Shown: positions 24,929 to 33,377, numbered from the stretch's first letter. The stretch: DNA of 64,000 bases from Aliidongia sp035943795 (GCF_035943795.1 NZ_DASZBY010000089.1:53454-117453), one strand, 5' to 3'. Notes: generated from the letters alone by a model not told the origin. Translations and numbers: made by a program.

Positions 24929-24953
24929 GGAAGCAAGTCCTTCCTCCATCGTT
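24929..24953 (+). promoter_or_regulatory. EcfG-like promoter for the ABC transmembrane gene
   Basis: GGAAG (24929-24933), 16 bases, then CGTT (24950-24953) differs in one base from the alphaproteobacterial general-stress promoter consensus GGAAC-N16/17-CGTT. It lies 78 bases before the GTG start at 25032. It is weaker than the pair near 27173-27227. Confidence 0.35.
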
Positions 24954-25031
24954 CGGTTCCTCGAATGAACTCGCGGGACATAACGGGAAGTGCGGCGTTT
25001 GCCGGAAACCCACCTGCGCCCGGAGTGTCCC

Positions 25032-26114
25032 GTGACCGAACCCGTCCTCAACGAAAAAGACGTCACGCTCGATCGCGGCCTGTTCCGCTACGTGATCCGG
25101 ACGACCGGGAAGCATCAGATCGTCATCGCGCTGCTGACGATCGGCGTCTTCCTGCTCGAGGTCGTGCCGCTCGAGTTGCAGCGCCGGGTCGTCAACGATC
25201 TGGTGAAGCACCGCGAGTACCACGACATCGTGGTCTTATGCGGCGTGTTCTGCGCGTCGGTGCTGCTGCAAGGCGGCACGAAGCTGGCGCTCAACATCTA
25301 TCGCGGCTGGGTCGGCGAATCCTCGACCCGTGATCTCCGGCGCCGGGTGCGCGTGCTCGTGACGTCCTCGAGCGAGGCGTCGAGCGGGTCCAACGCCCAG
25401 GGTGTCCAGGCCTCCATGGTCGTGTCCGAGGTCGAGCCGATCGGCGGCTTCGTCGGCGGCAGCATTTCCGAGCCGCTGCTGGAGATCGGCATCATGGCAT
25501 CCGTCCTGGCTTACATGGTGCACGTCGACTATCGGATGGGTCTGTCCGCGCTTGCCCTGTTCGTGCCGCAGCTCATCTTCGTGCCGCTGATGCAGCGGGC
25601 GATGAACCGGCGCACCAAGCAGCGGGTCAAGGTGATCCGCCGGCTCAGCATCAGCGTGGTCGAAACGACGCCGGGCGACGAGGAGGAAGCGCGGACCGAC
25701 GACGAGCGGATCGACCGGGTATTCCGGCTGAACGTCGGCATCCTCAGCATCAAGTTCAGCATGAACTTCCTGATGAACCTGAGTACCCAGCTGCAGATCA
25801 TCGCGGCGCTGCTGGTCGGCGGCTGGGCGGTCTACCAGCAAAATCTGGAAGTGGGCGGCATCGTCGCGTTCATCTCGGGCATCGGAAAGATGACCGATCC
25901 GTGGGGCGATCTGGTCAACTATTTCCGCGACGTGAACCTCAACCAGGTCAAGTATCGGCTGATGCGCGACGCGGTGAATGCGCAGGCGCAGGGCCTGGGC
26001 CCGGGCGAAACCAGCTCCGAGGAGGCTGCAACCGAAAGATCGATCGCCTGTTTGGAGGGAGAAGCCGTGCCGGCTCCGGCCGACAAGCTCCCCAGCCAAG
26101 AGGAACCCCGATGA
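25032..26114 (+). CDS. ABC exporter transmembrane domain protein lacking an ATPase domain
   Basis: This 360-residue membrane protein corresponds to the type I ABC exporter transmembrane domain: helices at about 28-50, 65-85, 140-180 and 250-295, and the loop AMNRRTKQRVKVIRRLSISVVETT. It ends in a short acidic, Pro-rich tail where a nucleotide-binding domain would normally follow. No Walker motifs occur in it or in the neighbours, so it cannot hydrolyse ATP by itself. The start is GTG at 25032, six bases after GGAG. An ATG at 24990 is possible. Its stop overlaps the DUF4142 gene's start (ATGA). Confidence 0.8.
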   Translation: MTEPVLNEKDVTLDRGLFRYVIRTTGKHQIVIALLTIGVFLLEVVPLELQRRVVNDLVKHREYHDIVVLCGVFCASVLLQGGTKLALNIYRGWVGESSTRDLRRRVRVLVTSSSEASSGSNAQGVQASMVVSEVEPIGGFVGGSISEPLLEIGIMASVLAYMVHVDYRMGLSALALFVPQLIFVPLMQRAMNRRTKQRVKVIRRLSISVVETTPGDEEEARTDDERIDRVFRLNVGILSIKFSMNFLMNLSTQLQIIAALLVGGWAVYQQNLEVGGIVAFISGIGKMTDPWGDLVNYFRDVNLNQVKYRLMRDAVNAQAQGLGPGETSSEEAATERSIACLEGEAVPAPADKLPSQEEPR

Positions 26115-26752
26115 ACAACACGATCTCTCTCGCCGCCAGCCTGGCAATATTGCTCGCCACCGTGCCCGCCTTTGCGCAGTCGTCCGGCACCGGCGCGGTC
26201 CAGCCGAGCAATCCGCCGGCGCCGCAGCAGGGCATGACCACCGCGGCACCCGGCGCCACCACTACGACGGCCGGAAGCCCGGAGGCGACGAAGCCGGTCG
26301 GCAAGCCGCAGTCGGCCGCCAACCTCAACGCGACGGACAAGGCGTTCGTCAAGAAGGCGACCCTGGGCGGCATGGCCGAGATCCAGGCGGGACAGCTGGC
26401 CCAGAATCAGGCGCAGTCGCCCGACGTCAAGGCGTTCGGCCAGCACATGGTCGCCGATCATACCGCCGCCGGCCAGAAGCTGAAGTCGATCGTGGATGCC
26501 GAGGGTGCGCAGGCCCCGTCCGATCTCGACGCAAGCGACAAGAAGCAGCTGGCGTCGCTGCAGAAACAGAACGGCAAGGCGTTCGACCGGCAATATCTCA
26601 AGGGTCAGGTGAGTGCGCACAAGGACACGGTGGCGCTGTTCAAGAAAGAGGCGGCCTCCGGCGGCGATGCGCAGCTGAAGCAATTCGCCAGCGACACGCT
26701 GCCGACCCTGCAGCAGCATTTGACCGACGTTCAGGCGCTCGCGAAGAAATAG
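26111..26752 (+). CDS. Exported DUF4142 domain-containing protein
   Basis: This 213-residue protein has a signal peptide ending at AFAQS, then a low-complexity Pro/Thr/Ala linker (residues 24-70) and a ferritin-like DUF4142 domain. The domain shows FVKKATLGGMAEIQAGQLA, DVKAFGQHMVADHTAA and an SAHKDTVALF segment, with His pairs typical of the family. DUF4142 proteins are frequent targets of the general stress response in alphaproteobacteria and function is unproven. It is translationally coupled to the ABC transmembrane gene by a four-base overlap, which suggests a joint role at the envelope. Confidence 0.9.
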   Translation: MNNTISLAASLAILLATVPAFAQSSGTGAVQPSNPPAPQQGMTTAAPGATTTTAGSPEATKPVGKPQSAANLNATDKAFVKKATLGGMAEIQAGQLAQNQAQSPDVKAFGQHMVADHTAAGQKLKSIVDAEGAQAPSDLDASDKKQLASLQKQNGKAFDRQYLKGQVSAHKDTVALFKKEAASGGDAQLKQFASDTLPTLQQHLTDVQALAKK

Positions 26753-26770
26753 CCGGCAGGATCGTCGGAT

Positions 26771-26801
26771 TGCCGCTCGTGCCGACAGGGCTCGAGCGGC
26801 A
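26771..26801. terminator. Hairpin between convergent DUF4142 and DUF2934 genes
   Basis: The arms TGCCGCTCG (26771-26779) and CGAGCGGCA (26793-26801) pair perfectly around a 13-base loop in the 55-base convergent gap. There is no T-run, so termination is inferred from position and stem strength only. Confidence 0.4.
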
Positions 26802-26807
26802 TGGCGA

Positions 26808-27128
26808 TCAGCCCTTCCCGGCCGGCGTCTTTGCGGCACCGGCCTTTCGCGGCTTGGCGGTGGGTGCACTCGGATAATCCTGCCGCTCGCCCTGGTCCGA
26901 CAGGCGACCCGGCAGATCTGCCATGCCGTCTACCGCCAGCAGGGGCTCGGCATCCGGCCCATCCTCGATCGGCTTGAGTGTGGTCTCGATGTTTTCCTCG
27001 GACGCCACCTCCACGCGGGCGAGGTCCCAGTGGCTGTCGGCGCGTCCTTCAGGCTTGCCCTCGCGCACCCAGATCTCATGGGCCCTGGCGCGAACCCGGG
27101 CTTCGTACTCGTCGTATGCTGCGCTCAT
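26808..27128 (-). CDS. DUF2934 domain-containing protein
   Basis: This 106-residue soluble protein has an N-terminal DUF2934 domain (ARAHEIWVREGKPEGRADSHWDLA), a short acidic middle and a Lys/Ala-rich tail. DUF2934 proteins are small, common in rhizobia and their relatives, and often belong to the general stress regulon. Their biochemical role is unknown. The ATG at 27128 gives the standard start. An EcfG-like promoter (27173-27198, minus) lies 45 bases upstream, back to back with one for the next gene. Confidence 0.9.
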   Translation of the reverse strand: MSAAYDEYEARVRARAHEIWVREGKPEGRADSHWDLARVEVASEENIETTLKPIEDGPDAEPLLAVDGMADLPGRLSDQGERQDYPSAPTAKPRKAGAAKTPAGKG

Positions 27129-27172
27129 GCTTCGCTCCATCCGCCGGGCGGCGCAGGCCGCCCCAGCGTCAG

Positions 27173-27198
27173 AACACGTGGTGCGCTTTCCGCGTTCC
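27173..27198 (-). promoter_or_regulatory. EcfG-like promoter for the DUF2934 gene
   Basis: On the minus strand GGAAC (27198-27194) is followed after 18 bases by GTT (27175-27173), that is GGAAC-N17-TGTT against the consensus GGAAC-N16/17-CGTT. It sits 45 bases upstream of the DUF2934 start. The -35 element is a perfect match. Confidence 0.45.
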
Positions 27199-27201
27199 CT
27201 C

Positions 27202-27227
27202 GGAACCTGAAGACGGTCGCAGGGGTT
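27202..27227 (+). promoter_or_regulatory. EcfG-like promoter for the YflT-like gene
   Basis: GGAAC (27202-27206), 17 bases, GGTT (27224-27227) matches the general-stress promoter consensus except the first base of the -10. It lies 40 bases before the start at 27268 and is back to back with the minus-strand promoter. GGAACC and GGTTCC here also form an inverted repeat, so a protein-binding palindrome is an alternative reading. Confidence 0.45.
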
Positions 27228-27267
27228 CCTGGTTCGAGGTCTCGAGCCTCGATCGGGAGGACATGCC

Positions 27268-27684
27268 ATGTCGACGACAGCGATTTCGGCCGCCACCATC
27301 GTGGCGCTCTACGACACCCGGGATGACGCGATCCGCGGCGCCGACGCAGTCTCGGCGGCCCGGATTCCAGGCGCGGTCGTCGACCAGATCGACCCCGGCG
27401 ACGGCGCCGTGGCGGCGCTGAAGCCACTCGGTCTGACCCGGGACGCCGCCGACCGATGCCTCGAATATCTCGTCGGCGGCCGGACACTCGTCATCATCCG
27501 GGCCGATCCGCTCCAGGCTTCCTCGATCGAGGCCATCCTGCGTACCAGGGGCGCCGGCGAAGTCGCCATCCTGACCGGCGACCGGACTGAAGGGGATGCG
27601 CCGGACAGCGCGTTGCCGCCATCCGTGCGATCGACCGCGGCCCAGACCGGGCGACCTCACGGTCATCGGGACCCGAGCGCGTGA
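27268..27684 (+). CDS. Hypothetical stress protein resembling general stress protein 17M/YflT
   Basis: This 138-residue soluble protein begins with an alpha/beta segment (IVALYDTRDDAIRGADAVSAARIPG) that recalls the YflT/general stress protein 17M domain. A second half reads EYLVGGRTLVIIRADPLQASSIEAILR, followed by a disordered His/Pro-rich tail. The match is by pattern only. GGAGG lies nine bases before the ATG. The topoisomerase IB ribosome site overlaps its stop, so the two are probably co-expressed. Confidence 0.7.
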   Translation: MSTTAISAATIVALYDTRDDAIRGADAVSAARIPGAVVDQIDPGDGAVAALKPLGLTRDAADRCLEYLVGGRTLVIIRADPLQASSIEAILRTRGAGEVAILTGDRTEGDAPDSALPPSVRSTAAQTGRPHGHRDPSA

Positions 27685-27694
27685 GGCCGGCGAC

Positions 27695-28810
27695 ATGGCC
27701 GTGCTCAAGCTTTCGACCGGACCTTCGGGCGAGGGCACCCTTGCCGTGGCTGCGCCCGCCAAGCCTGCCAGGGCGCCGTCCCAGATCGTGGCGACGACCG
27801 TCAAGCTGCTCTATGTCAGCGACCAGGCGCCCGGCATCACCCGACGCCGAAGCGGCGGCGGGTGGTGCTACCGCGACCCCGACGGGACGGTCATCCGCGA
27901 CCCGGCGACGCTGAGCCGCATCCGCTCGCTCGCCGTACCGCCAGCCTACCGGGACGTCTGGATCTGTGCCGATCCGCTGGGCCATATCCAGGCGAGCGGC
28001 CGGGATGCGCGCGGGCGCAAGCAATATCGTTATCATCCGGCCTGGCGCTCGTTTCGCGACGAGGCGAAATACGGCCATGTCGCGACCTTCATCCGGGCGC
28101 TCCCCCGACTGCGCGAACGGGTGGCCGCCGACATGGCGCGCCACGGCCTGCCGCGCGAGAAGGTGCTGGCCACGCTCGTGCGCCTGATGGAGACGACCTT
28201 CATCCGGATCGGCAATGCGGAATATGCCAAGCAGAACAAAAGCTTCGGCCTGACCACCTTGCGCAATCGCCACGCGAAGATCACCGGCAACCGGGTCGAG
28301 CTGTCGTTCCAGGCGAAATCGGGCATCAAATGGCACGTGGTCGTGCGCAATCGCCAGCTGGTCTCGCTGGTCCGGCGTCTCCGCGATCTCCCTGGCCAGG
28401 ACCTGTTCCAGTATCTGGATGACGACGGCCAGCGCCATACGCTGAGCTCGACCGACGTCAACGACTATCTGCGTGCGGTAAGCGAAGAGGAGATCACGGC
28501 CAAGGATTTCCGCACCTGGGCCGGCACCTACCTGTCGGTCCTGGCGCTCGCCGCCGAGGAAGCGGGCGAGAGCGATGCCGATCGCAAGCGCGCCATGCTG
28601 CGGGTGATCGAAAAGGTCTCGGCCGCCCTCGGCAACACGCCGGCGATCTGCCGCAAGTGCTATATCCATCCGGCAGTGTTGGACGGCCACATGACCGGCG
28701 GCTTGGCCGGGCGGTTCACGGCGCTGGTCAAGCGGTTCACCACGCGGCCCCGTGCCGGCCTGTCGGCGGAGGAGGCGGCCGTTCTGGCGCTGCTCGAGGA
28801 AAGCGCCTGA
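27695..28810 (+). CDS. DNA topoisomerase IB, bacterial/poxvirus type
   Basis: This 371-residue enzyme relaxes supercoiled DNA through a 3'-phosphotyrosine link. The conserved active-site elements are visible: an Arg in TTLRNRHAKITG (Arg190), a Lys in the following strand, Arg273 in DFRTWAGT and the nucleophile Tyr323 in CRKCYIHPAVLDGH. Its length fits the bacterial family. The ATG at 27695 lies ten bases after the previous stop, with GAGG upstream. Bacterial topoisomerase IB genes often sit in general-stress clusters in alphaproteobacteria, which fits the neighbours here. Confidence 0.94.
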   Translation: MAVLKLSTGPSGEGTLAVAAPAKPARAPSQIVATTVKLLYVSDQAPGITRRRSGGGWCYRDPDGTVIRDPATLSRIRSLAVPPAYRDVWICADPLGHIQASGRDARGRKQYRYHPAWRSFRDEAKYGHVATFIRALPRLRERVAADMARHGLPREKVLATLVRLMETTFIRIGNAEYAKQNKSFGLTTLRNRHAKITGNRVELSFQAKSGIKWHVVVRNRQLVSLVRRLRDLPGQDLFQYLDDDGQRHTLSSTDVNDYLRAVSEEEITAKDFRTWAGTYLSVLALAAEEAGESDADRKRAMLRVIEKVSAALGNTPAICRKCYIHPAVLDGHMTGGLAGRFTALVKRFTTRPRAGLSAEEAAVLALLEESA

Positions 28811-28899
28811 CGCGCTACCGGAGCGGGTTGAAGCGCATCGGCCTTTGGCCTTTCCAATGCCTCTGCTCCATGATGGGTAGGGTTCTGGAGGGGGGATCG

Positions 28900-29823
28900 A
28901 TGCGGATCGACCGGATGGTCCAGGTGGCGGTCGTTGCGGCCCTGCTCGGCGGTTGCGTGTCGCGCCAGGACGAACCCGGCGATCGGACGATCGAGGGGAC
29001 TGCCGACACTCTCGTCCTTGCCGAGGTCGCTCGACCGACGCAGATGCCGGCTGCAGCGCCGGCCGTGACCGCCTCGATCGAAGCCGACGCCGAACCGGTG
29101 GCCTCGCAGGGGCGTATGACACCGACCGAAGAGATCACCGTGGTCGGTCACAGCTTCTCTGGTCTTTGGAAGGTGAATTCGCCGAAGCGGCTCGGCATGG
29201 ATGTCGGGATATTTTCCGGTGTCCATATCCGCTACAGCGGCGAGACCGGCGACCGGGACATCTGCGAGCTGCGGCAGAGCGGGACGGCGCTCGATGCTCG
29301 GTGCCTGCGGCTGTCGCACAGCGCCGCAGGCAGCATCGACGGTGACCAGATCACGCTGCGCGCGTGGGTCGGGCCCGCCAACCTGATCCTGAAGGCATCC
29401 GCCCAATCGGGCACGTCTCTGCGCGGCACGGTCAGCGGTGGCGCATTGGGCGCGCAGATGACCGGTGGCATTCCGATCCAGGCGACCAAGCTGAGCATTG
29501 CGTCCGATGCCCCGGAGCGGCCAAGCGCCGCACTGCTTCGCGCCGTGCTGGCCGACGTCGCCGAGGGCCGGCTGACGGCGGGCCGCTACGCGCCCGAGGC
29601 GGCGGAACGCTTACGCAGGGATCTGGGCGACTTGCGGCGAGACCAGGGCCGGCTCGGGCCGGTTCAAAGCATGACTTACCTGGACCAGCTGCTGCCGCGC
29701 CACCCCTACGCCCCCGACGAGCGCCCGCTCGAGGTCTATCGCGTTGGTTTCGCCCAGGGCACGCAGCTGTGCGGCATCAGTCCGGGTCCGCCGGCGGCCA
29801 TCGCGGACGTCATCTGCCGCTGA
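28900..29823 (+). CDS. Hypothetical lipoprotein
   Basis: This 307-residue protein has a lipoprotein signal with lipobox LLGGC (Cys19) after a hydrophobic segment. A low-complexity region (to about residue 80) precedes a beta-rich domain (FSGLWKVNSPKRLGMDVGIFSGVHIRY through LRAWVGPANLILKASAQ) and a helical C-terminal domain (AVLADVAEGRLTAGRYAPEAAERLRRDLGDL). No family is recognised. A GGAGGGGG site precedes the ATG at 28900. The gene is convergent with the lytic transglycosylase and adjoins it exactly, 29823 to 29824. Confidence 0.75.
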   Translation: MRIDRMVQVAVVAALLGGCVSRQDEPGDRTIEGTADTLVLAEVARPTQMPAAAPAVTASIEADAEPVASQGRMTPTEEITVVGHSFSGLWKVNSPKRLGMDVGIFSGVHIRYSGETGDRDICELRQSGTALDARCLRLSHSAAGSIDGDQITLRAWVGPANLILKASAQSGTSLRGTVSGGALGAQMTGGIPIQATKLSIASDAPERPSAALLRAVLADVAEGRLTAGRYAPEAAERLRRDLGDLRRDQGRLGPVQSMTYLDQLLPRHPYAPDERPLEVYRVGFAQGTQLCGISPGPPAAIADVICR

Positions 29824-31032
29824 TCAGAAGGTGCCGTGCGGCGCCACGACCAGACAGGCGAGATGCTCGCGGGACAGCCGGTTGCAGGCCTCGTTCGCCG
29901 CATCGGCGCTCAGGCCGACCAATTGGGCCCGATAGACCGGCGCCGCGTTGGCGCGCGGCACGGCGGCGACGGTCGGACGGCCGCGATCCAGCGCACCATG
30001 GGCGCGGTTCTTGGCGTCCGATGCAGCGGCCTGGGCCTGGGCCTGAGAACTGAAGGCGCCGACCTGGACGGTCCAGCCGCCGACCGCCGATACCGCGCCG
30101 GCATTCATTGCACCGGCATTGGCCGACGCCAGGATGACATGGGCGGCCGTCAGCGGTGGTTCCGGCTGGAATCGCGCCGTCGGCGGCGGCGCATAGGCGG
30201 CGAGCGGTGAGGATTCGACCGGCCGCGCGGTGCGGGCCTGGAGCTCGCGGTTGAGATCGCCCGACGGCGTATTGGCGGGCACCTGGTAGCTGGCCATCTG
30301 GACGGCCGGCGTCACGGGGCGCGGAGCAGGCAGCGTGCCGTTCAAGGATCGCGCGTTCAGGTCGTCGGCCGAGGTCTCGGCGATGGCGTAGTGGGCGAGC
30401 GGTCCGGTCGGCGCCGAGGCGTCGCCCAGGCGCGGGGCGATCGAGGCCAGGTATCCGACCGTCTCGCGTGGCAGGGGTGTGCCGCCGACCAGGTAGGAAT
30501 CGAGCCGGCCCGGCCCGGCATTATAGGCGGCGAGGAAGCCCGGCGAACCATAGCGCGCGTACATTTCGCGGATATAGGCGGTACCCGCCATGATGTTGTC
30601 GTGCGGCGCATACGGGTCGGGACCCAGGCCGTAACGGTCGCGCATCTGGCCGTAGGTCACGGGCATCAGCTGCATCAGCCCCATGGCCCCGACGGACGAG
30701 GTGGTCAGGCCGCCGTTGATATATTCATGGCCGCCGGATTCCTGCCGCATCACTTCGCGGATCCATTTCTCCGGCACGGTGAAGCGGGTCGAGGCCTCGC
30801 GGATATAGGGCCCCCAGGGGTCGCCGGGCGGCCCGGGCGGCGCATAGTCGGCCGCGTTCACCGTCTGCGGACGTACCACGGCCGGCGCCGGCGCTGTTCC
30901 CGCAACCTGCGGCGGTCCGGCGCAGGCGGCGAGCCCGGACATCAGTGCGATGCCACAGACCGTCTGGCGAATTTCGATACGACGGCGCGCAACAGCGCGG
31001 CCGGTCGTTCCCCTGAACAACAAGCGTCCCAT
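29824..31032 (-). CDS. Lytic transglycosylase with C-terminal SPOR domain
   Basis: This protein of about 402 residues cuts peptidoglycan glycan strands. It has an SLT domain with catalytic Glu in VMRQESGGHEY, then GAMGLMQLMP and AAYNAGPGRLDSYL. A long Pro/Ala-rich linker leads to a C-terminal SPOR domain (GGWTVQVGAFSSQAQAQAAA) that binds denuded septal peptidoglycan. A lipobox-like GLAACAG follows the N-terminal hydrophobic segment. The start at 31032 is chosen for the GGGGGAA nine to ten bases upstream. An ATG at 31077 is an alternative. The domain pair suggests a role at the division site, like RlpA or MltE-type enzymes. Confidence 0.9.
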   Translation of the reverse strand: MGRLLFRGTTGRAVARRRIEIRQTVCGIALMSGLAACAGPPQVAGTAPAPAVVRPQTVNAADYAPPGPPGDPWGPYIREASTRFTVPEKWIREVMRQESGGHEYINGGLTTSSVGAMGLMQLMPVTYGQMRDRYGLGPDPYAPHDNIMAGTAYIREMYARYGSPGFLAAYNAGPGRLDSYLVGGTPLPRETVGYLASIAPRLGDASAPTGPLAHYAIAETSADDLNARSLNGTLPAPRPVTPAVQMASYQVPANTPSGDLNRELQARTARPVESSPLAAYAPPPTARFQPEPPLTAAHVILASANAGAMNAGAVSAVGGWTVQVGAFSSQAQAQAAASDAKNRAHGALDRGRPTVAAVPRANAAPVYRAQLVGLSADAANEACNRLSREHLACLVVAPHGTF

Positions 31033-31148
31033 CGCCAGAAGTTCCCCCAACTGGCTTCGAAGCGACAGGTTAACCATGACGGCGGAAGAAGAGCAATAAC
31101 CGTCTGGAATCGGGTAGTTGGAAACCGTCTTTCGAGCGATGACGAAGC

Positions 31149-32582
31149 TCAGGCCGCCCGTTCGAGGGCCAGTTCGTCGATCAGCCGCGCGATGTCGTCC
31201 AGGTCGGCGGTATCGTCGCCCGCCATGCCGTCCATCGCAGCCATGCGGCCGACGACGCGGGCCGCGACCCGCTCTTCGACCGTGCCCTCGGCAAAGGCGT
31301 AGTAGATCGTCGCCTGCTGGCCGTCGCGGTGGCAGCGGCCTTCGATCTGCTGCAGCTGGACGGCGCTGTGGCGCATGTCGTGGAGGATCAGCGCCCGGTC
31401 CTTGTCGCCGCCCGGCAACTCGCCCCGGTGCAGCGAGATCGATTCGGTCACGGTGAAGATCACCGCATCGAGCTTGCCGGTCTGGAACGCGATGCGGGTT
31501 GCCTCGTTCGCCGGGCCGTCCCGCTCGCCGGTGATGCGGCCGACCCGCCAACCGGCGGCGGCCAACCGCTGCTCGAGCGCCGCACCGGTTTCCAGAAAGG
31601 CGACGGATACCGCGACCTGCAGCCCGTCGTCGAGCAGGTCGGCCGCGAAGGCCGCCGTACCGGCGACCCGCAGCAGGCTGGCCTTCTGGCGATAGCGGAT
31701 CTCGACGACGCGCCCGGCCGGCGTGCGGGTACTGCCGCCGGCGAGGCCTAGTTCCTGGCGGAAGGTACGCCAGGTCGTTTCGTAGAGCTTGCGGGACGGA
31801 CCGTCGAGCTCGACCGGCGCCACCTCGCGCTGAACCTCTGGCCAGCCGACGATGTCGCTCGGTCGCCGGCGCAGGCCGATGGCGTCGGCGCCCTTGTACA
31901 GCAGGTCGGCCATGGCGCGCCGGTCCCGCTCGTTCGGATCCCAGCTCCAGTTCTTCCAACGCCCCTTGGCCCGACCGATCCTGAGGCGCTTCATCAGGTC
32001 GCGAAAGCCGCCGATCGTGTCGGTCTCGCCGACCAGCGGACCCAGCAGCCGGCCCAGATAGGACAATTCATGGGGCGACTGGCCGGCGGTGGCGCTCATG
32101 TAGATCGCGAACCGGCCGGCATCCGCGATGCGCCGGCACGCGATGCTCTGCTGCGAGGTCGGGTTCCGCAGCCGATGGCTCTCGTCGAAGATCGTCAGTG
32201 GCCAGGTGCGCTTGGGCGTGCCGAGCTTGGCCAACTCGTTGTTCTTGGCCCGGACCGATCGCTTCAGGCTGGCGGCCGGCGGCGCGAACAGGCTCTTGGT
32301 CCGCTCGTAGTTGACGATGGTGATCGCCTTGTTCGTCCCGCCCGACAGCAGGATGGTCCGGCGCCATTGCGGCATGGCGCCTTTCGGACAGACGATAAGC
32401 ACCTCGGTCTCGGGCATCGCGGCCACGGCGAGCCAGGCTGCGAGCGTCTTGCCGAGCCCGGTCAGGTCGCCCAACAGGAAACCCGGGCGCCCGCGATAGC
32501 GCGCCGCGAGGATTGCGTCGCGCGCCTCGACCTGATGCGGACGCGGCACGAACAGCGGGGCCGCGTCCGCGATGGCGGTCAT
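31149..32582 (-). CDS. SNF2-type DEAD-box helicase/ATPase
   Basis: This 477-residue superfamily 2 ATPase has a Q-like PHQVEARDAI, Walker A GDLTGLGKT (residues 38-46), Walker B TIFDESHRLRN, motif III MSATAG and a C-terminal helicase domain ending in the motif VI-like QQIEGRCHRDGQ. It is compact, with no extra nuclease or DNA-binding domain, and resembles stand-alone SNF2-like helicases also found in phages. It starts 33 bases after the HTH protein gene. The ATG at 32582 overlaps no gene. Its role could be DNA repair, remodelling or mobile-element related, and is unknown. Confidence 0.88.
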   Translation of the reverse strand: MTAIADAAPLFVPRPHQVEARDAILAARYRGRPGFLLGDLTGLGKTLAAWLAVAAMPETEVLIVCPKGAMPQWRRTILLSGGTNKAITIVNYERTKSLFAPPAASLKRSVRAKNNELAKLGTPKRTWPLTIFDESHRLRNPTSQQSIACRRIADAGRFAIYMSATAGQSPHELSYLGRLLGPLVGETDTIGGFRDLMKRLRIGRAKGRWKNWSWDPNERDRRAMADLLYKGADAIGLRRRPSDIVGWPEVQREVAPVELDGPSRKLYETTWRTFRQELGLAGGSTRTPAGRVVEIRYRQKASLLRVAGTAAFAADLLDDGLQVAVSVAFLETGAALEQRLAAAGWRVGRITGERDGPANEATRIAFQTGKLDAVIFTVTESISLHRGELPGGDKDRALILHDMRHSAVQLQQIEGRCHRDGQQATIYYAFAEGTVEERVAARVVGRMAAMDGMAGDDTADLDDIARLIDELALERAA

Positions 32583-32615
32583 TTCGTCCCGCCCGTCATC
32601 CTGGGCGATGGTCGG

Positions 32616-33377
32616 TCAGCCGCGCGGCGGGCGACGGTTCTGCCGATACTCGCCCGGCTCCTGGACCAGGTCGTTGCGCGGACGCTGCATCGCCGGCATG
32701 GCGGCGCGGTCGACGATCGCATCCTTGCGCTCCAGCGCGATCGTGGTGCGGGCGGCGACCCGCATCAGGTCGGAGGCCGCCTGGCGCAATTCCTTGCGCG
32801 TGGCCACGGTCTCTTCACCAAGCACCGCCTCGAATGCGGTCTGGAACGCCACGATGGCGGCATCGGCCTGGGCGCGCAATTCCGCATCCAGGTTGGCGTT
32901 CAATGCCGTCTTCGGCTCGACATCGGCAAAGGGCCGGGGCGGTACGGGCGCGCGCGGCTGGCGGACCGGCGGCTCGACGGCCCGGTTCTCGTAGGTGAAG
33001 CGGAACGGCTCCTTCGGTGCCGGCGGTGCGGCCGGCGCCGGTGGTGCCACGGTTTCCTGTACCGGGGCCGCGACAGGCGCGCTCGGCTGCACCACCGGCG
33101 GGCGGGCCGTCGGCGTCAGGGTCAGGCGCGATGGGGTCGGCCGCGGTGCCGGGGCCGGCGGGGCGGCTGCCGGCGGCTCGATCGCCGGCGGTGCTGCCGG
33201 TTGAACGGGCTCCGGCGCTTCCGGCACACCGCCCTTGGCCTCGGCAACCTTCTTCAGGATGCCGTAGATCGTGGCCGGGCTGGTCTCGTAGGTGCGGGCG
33301 ATATAGGCAACGGATTCGCCGCTATCGCGACGCGTAGCGATGGCGTCCCATTCCGCTGGCGGGATTTTCGATGTCAT
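32616..33377 (-). CDS. Helix-turn-helix protein with Pro/Ala-rich linker
   Basis: This 253-residue protein has an N-terminal resolvase-like helix-turn-helix (WDAIATRRDSGESVAYIARTYETSPATIYGILKKV). A Pro/Ala-rich linker of about 85 residues leads to a helical C-terminal domain (ALNANLDAELRAQADAAIVAFQTAFEAVL) with a basic Arg-rich end. The HTH resembles those that direct recombinases, but no catalytic domain is present. The start at 33377 is preferred. A GTG at 33416 could add 13 residues. It is upstream of, and likely co-transcribed with, the helicase gene. The family is not recognised. Confidence 0.75.
   Translation of the reverse strand: MTSKIPPAEWDAIATRRDSGESVAYIARTYETSPATIYGILKKVAEAKGGVPEAPEPVQPAAPPAIEPPAAAPPAPAPRPTPSRLTLTPTARPPVVQPSAPVAAPVQETVAPPAPAAPPAPKEPFRFTYENRAVEPPVRQPRAPVPPRPFADVEPKTALNANLDAELRAQADAAIVAFQTAFEAVLGEETVATRKELRQAASDLMRVAARTTIALERKDAIVDRAAMPAMQRPRNDLVQEPGEYRQNRRPPRG

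Noticed and set aside
24929..24960. GGAAC on the minus strand at 24956-24960 as an EcfG promoter for the small membrane protein and PfpI genes
   Set aside because: The -35 is perfect, but the -10 at the right spacing reads ACTT, two bases off CGTT, so it is not listed as a promoter.
31078..31148. Possible extra start or small gene between the lytic transglycosylase and the helicase
   Set aside because: No start with a ribosome site; the stretch is simply a 71-base intergenic gap.
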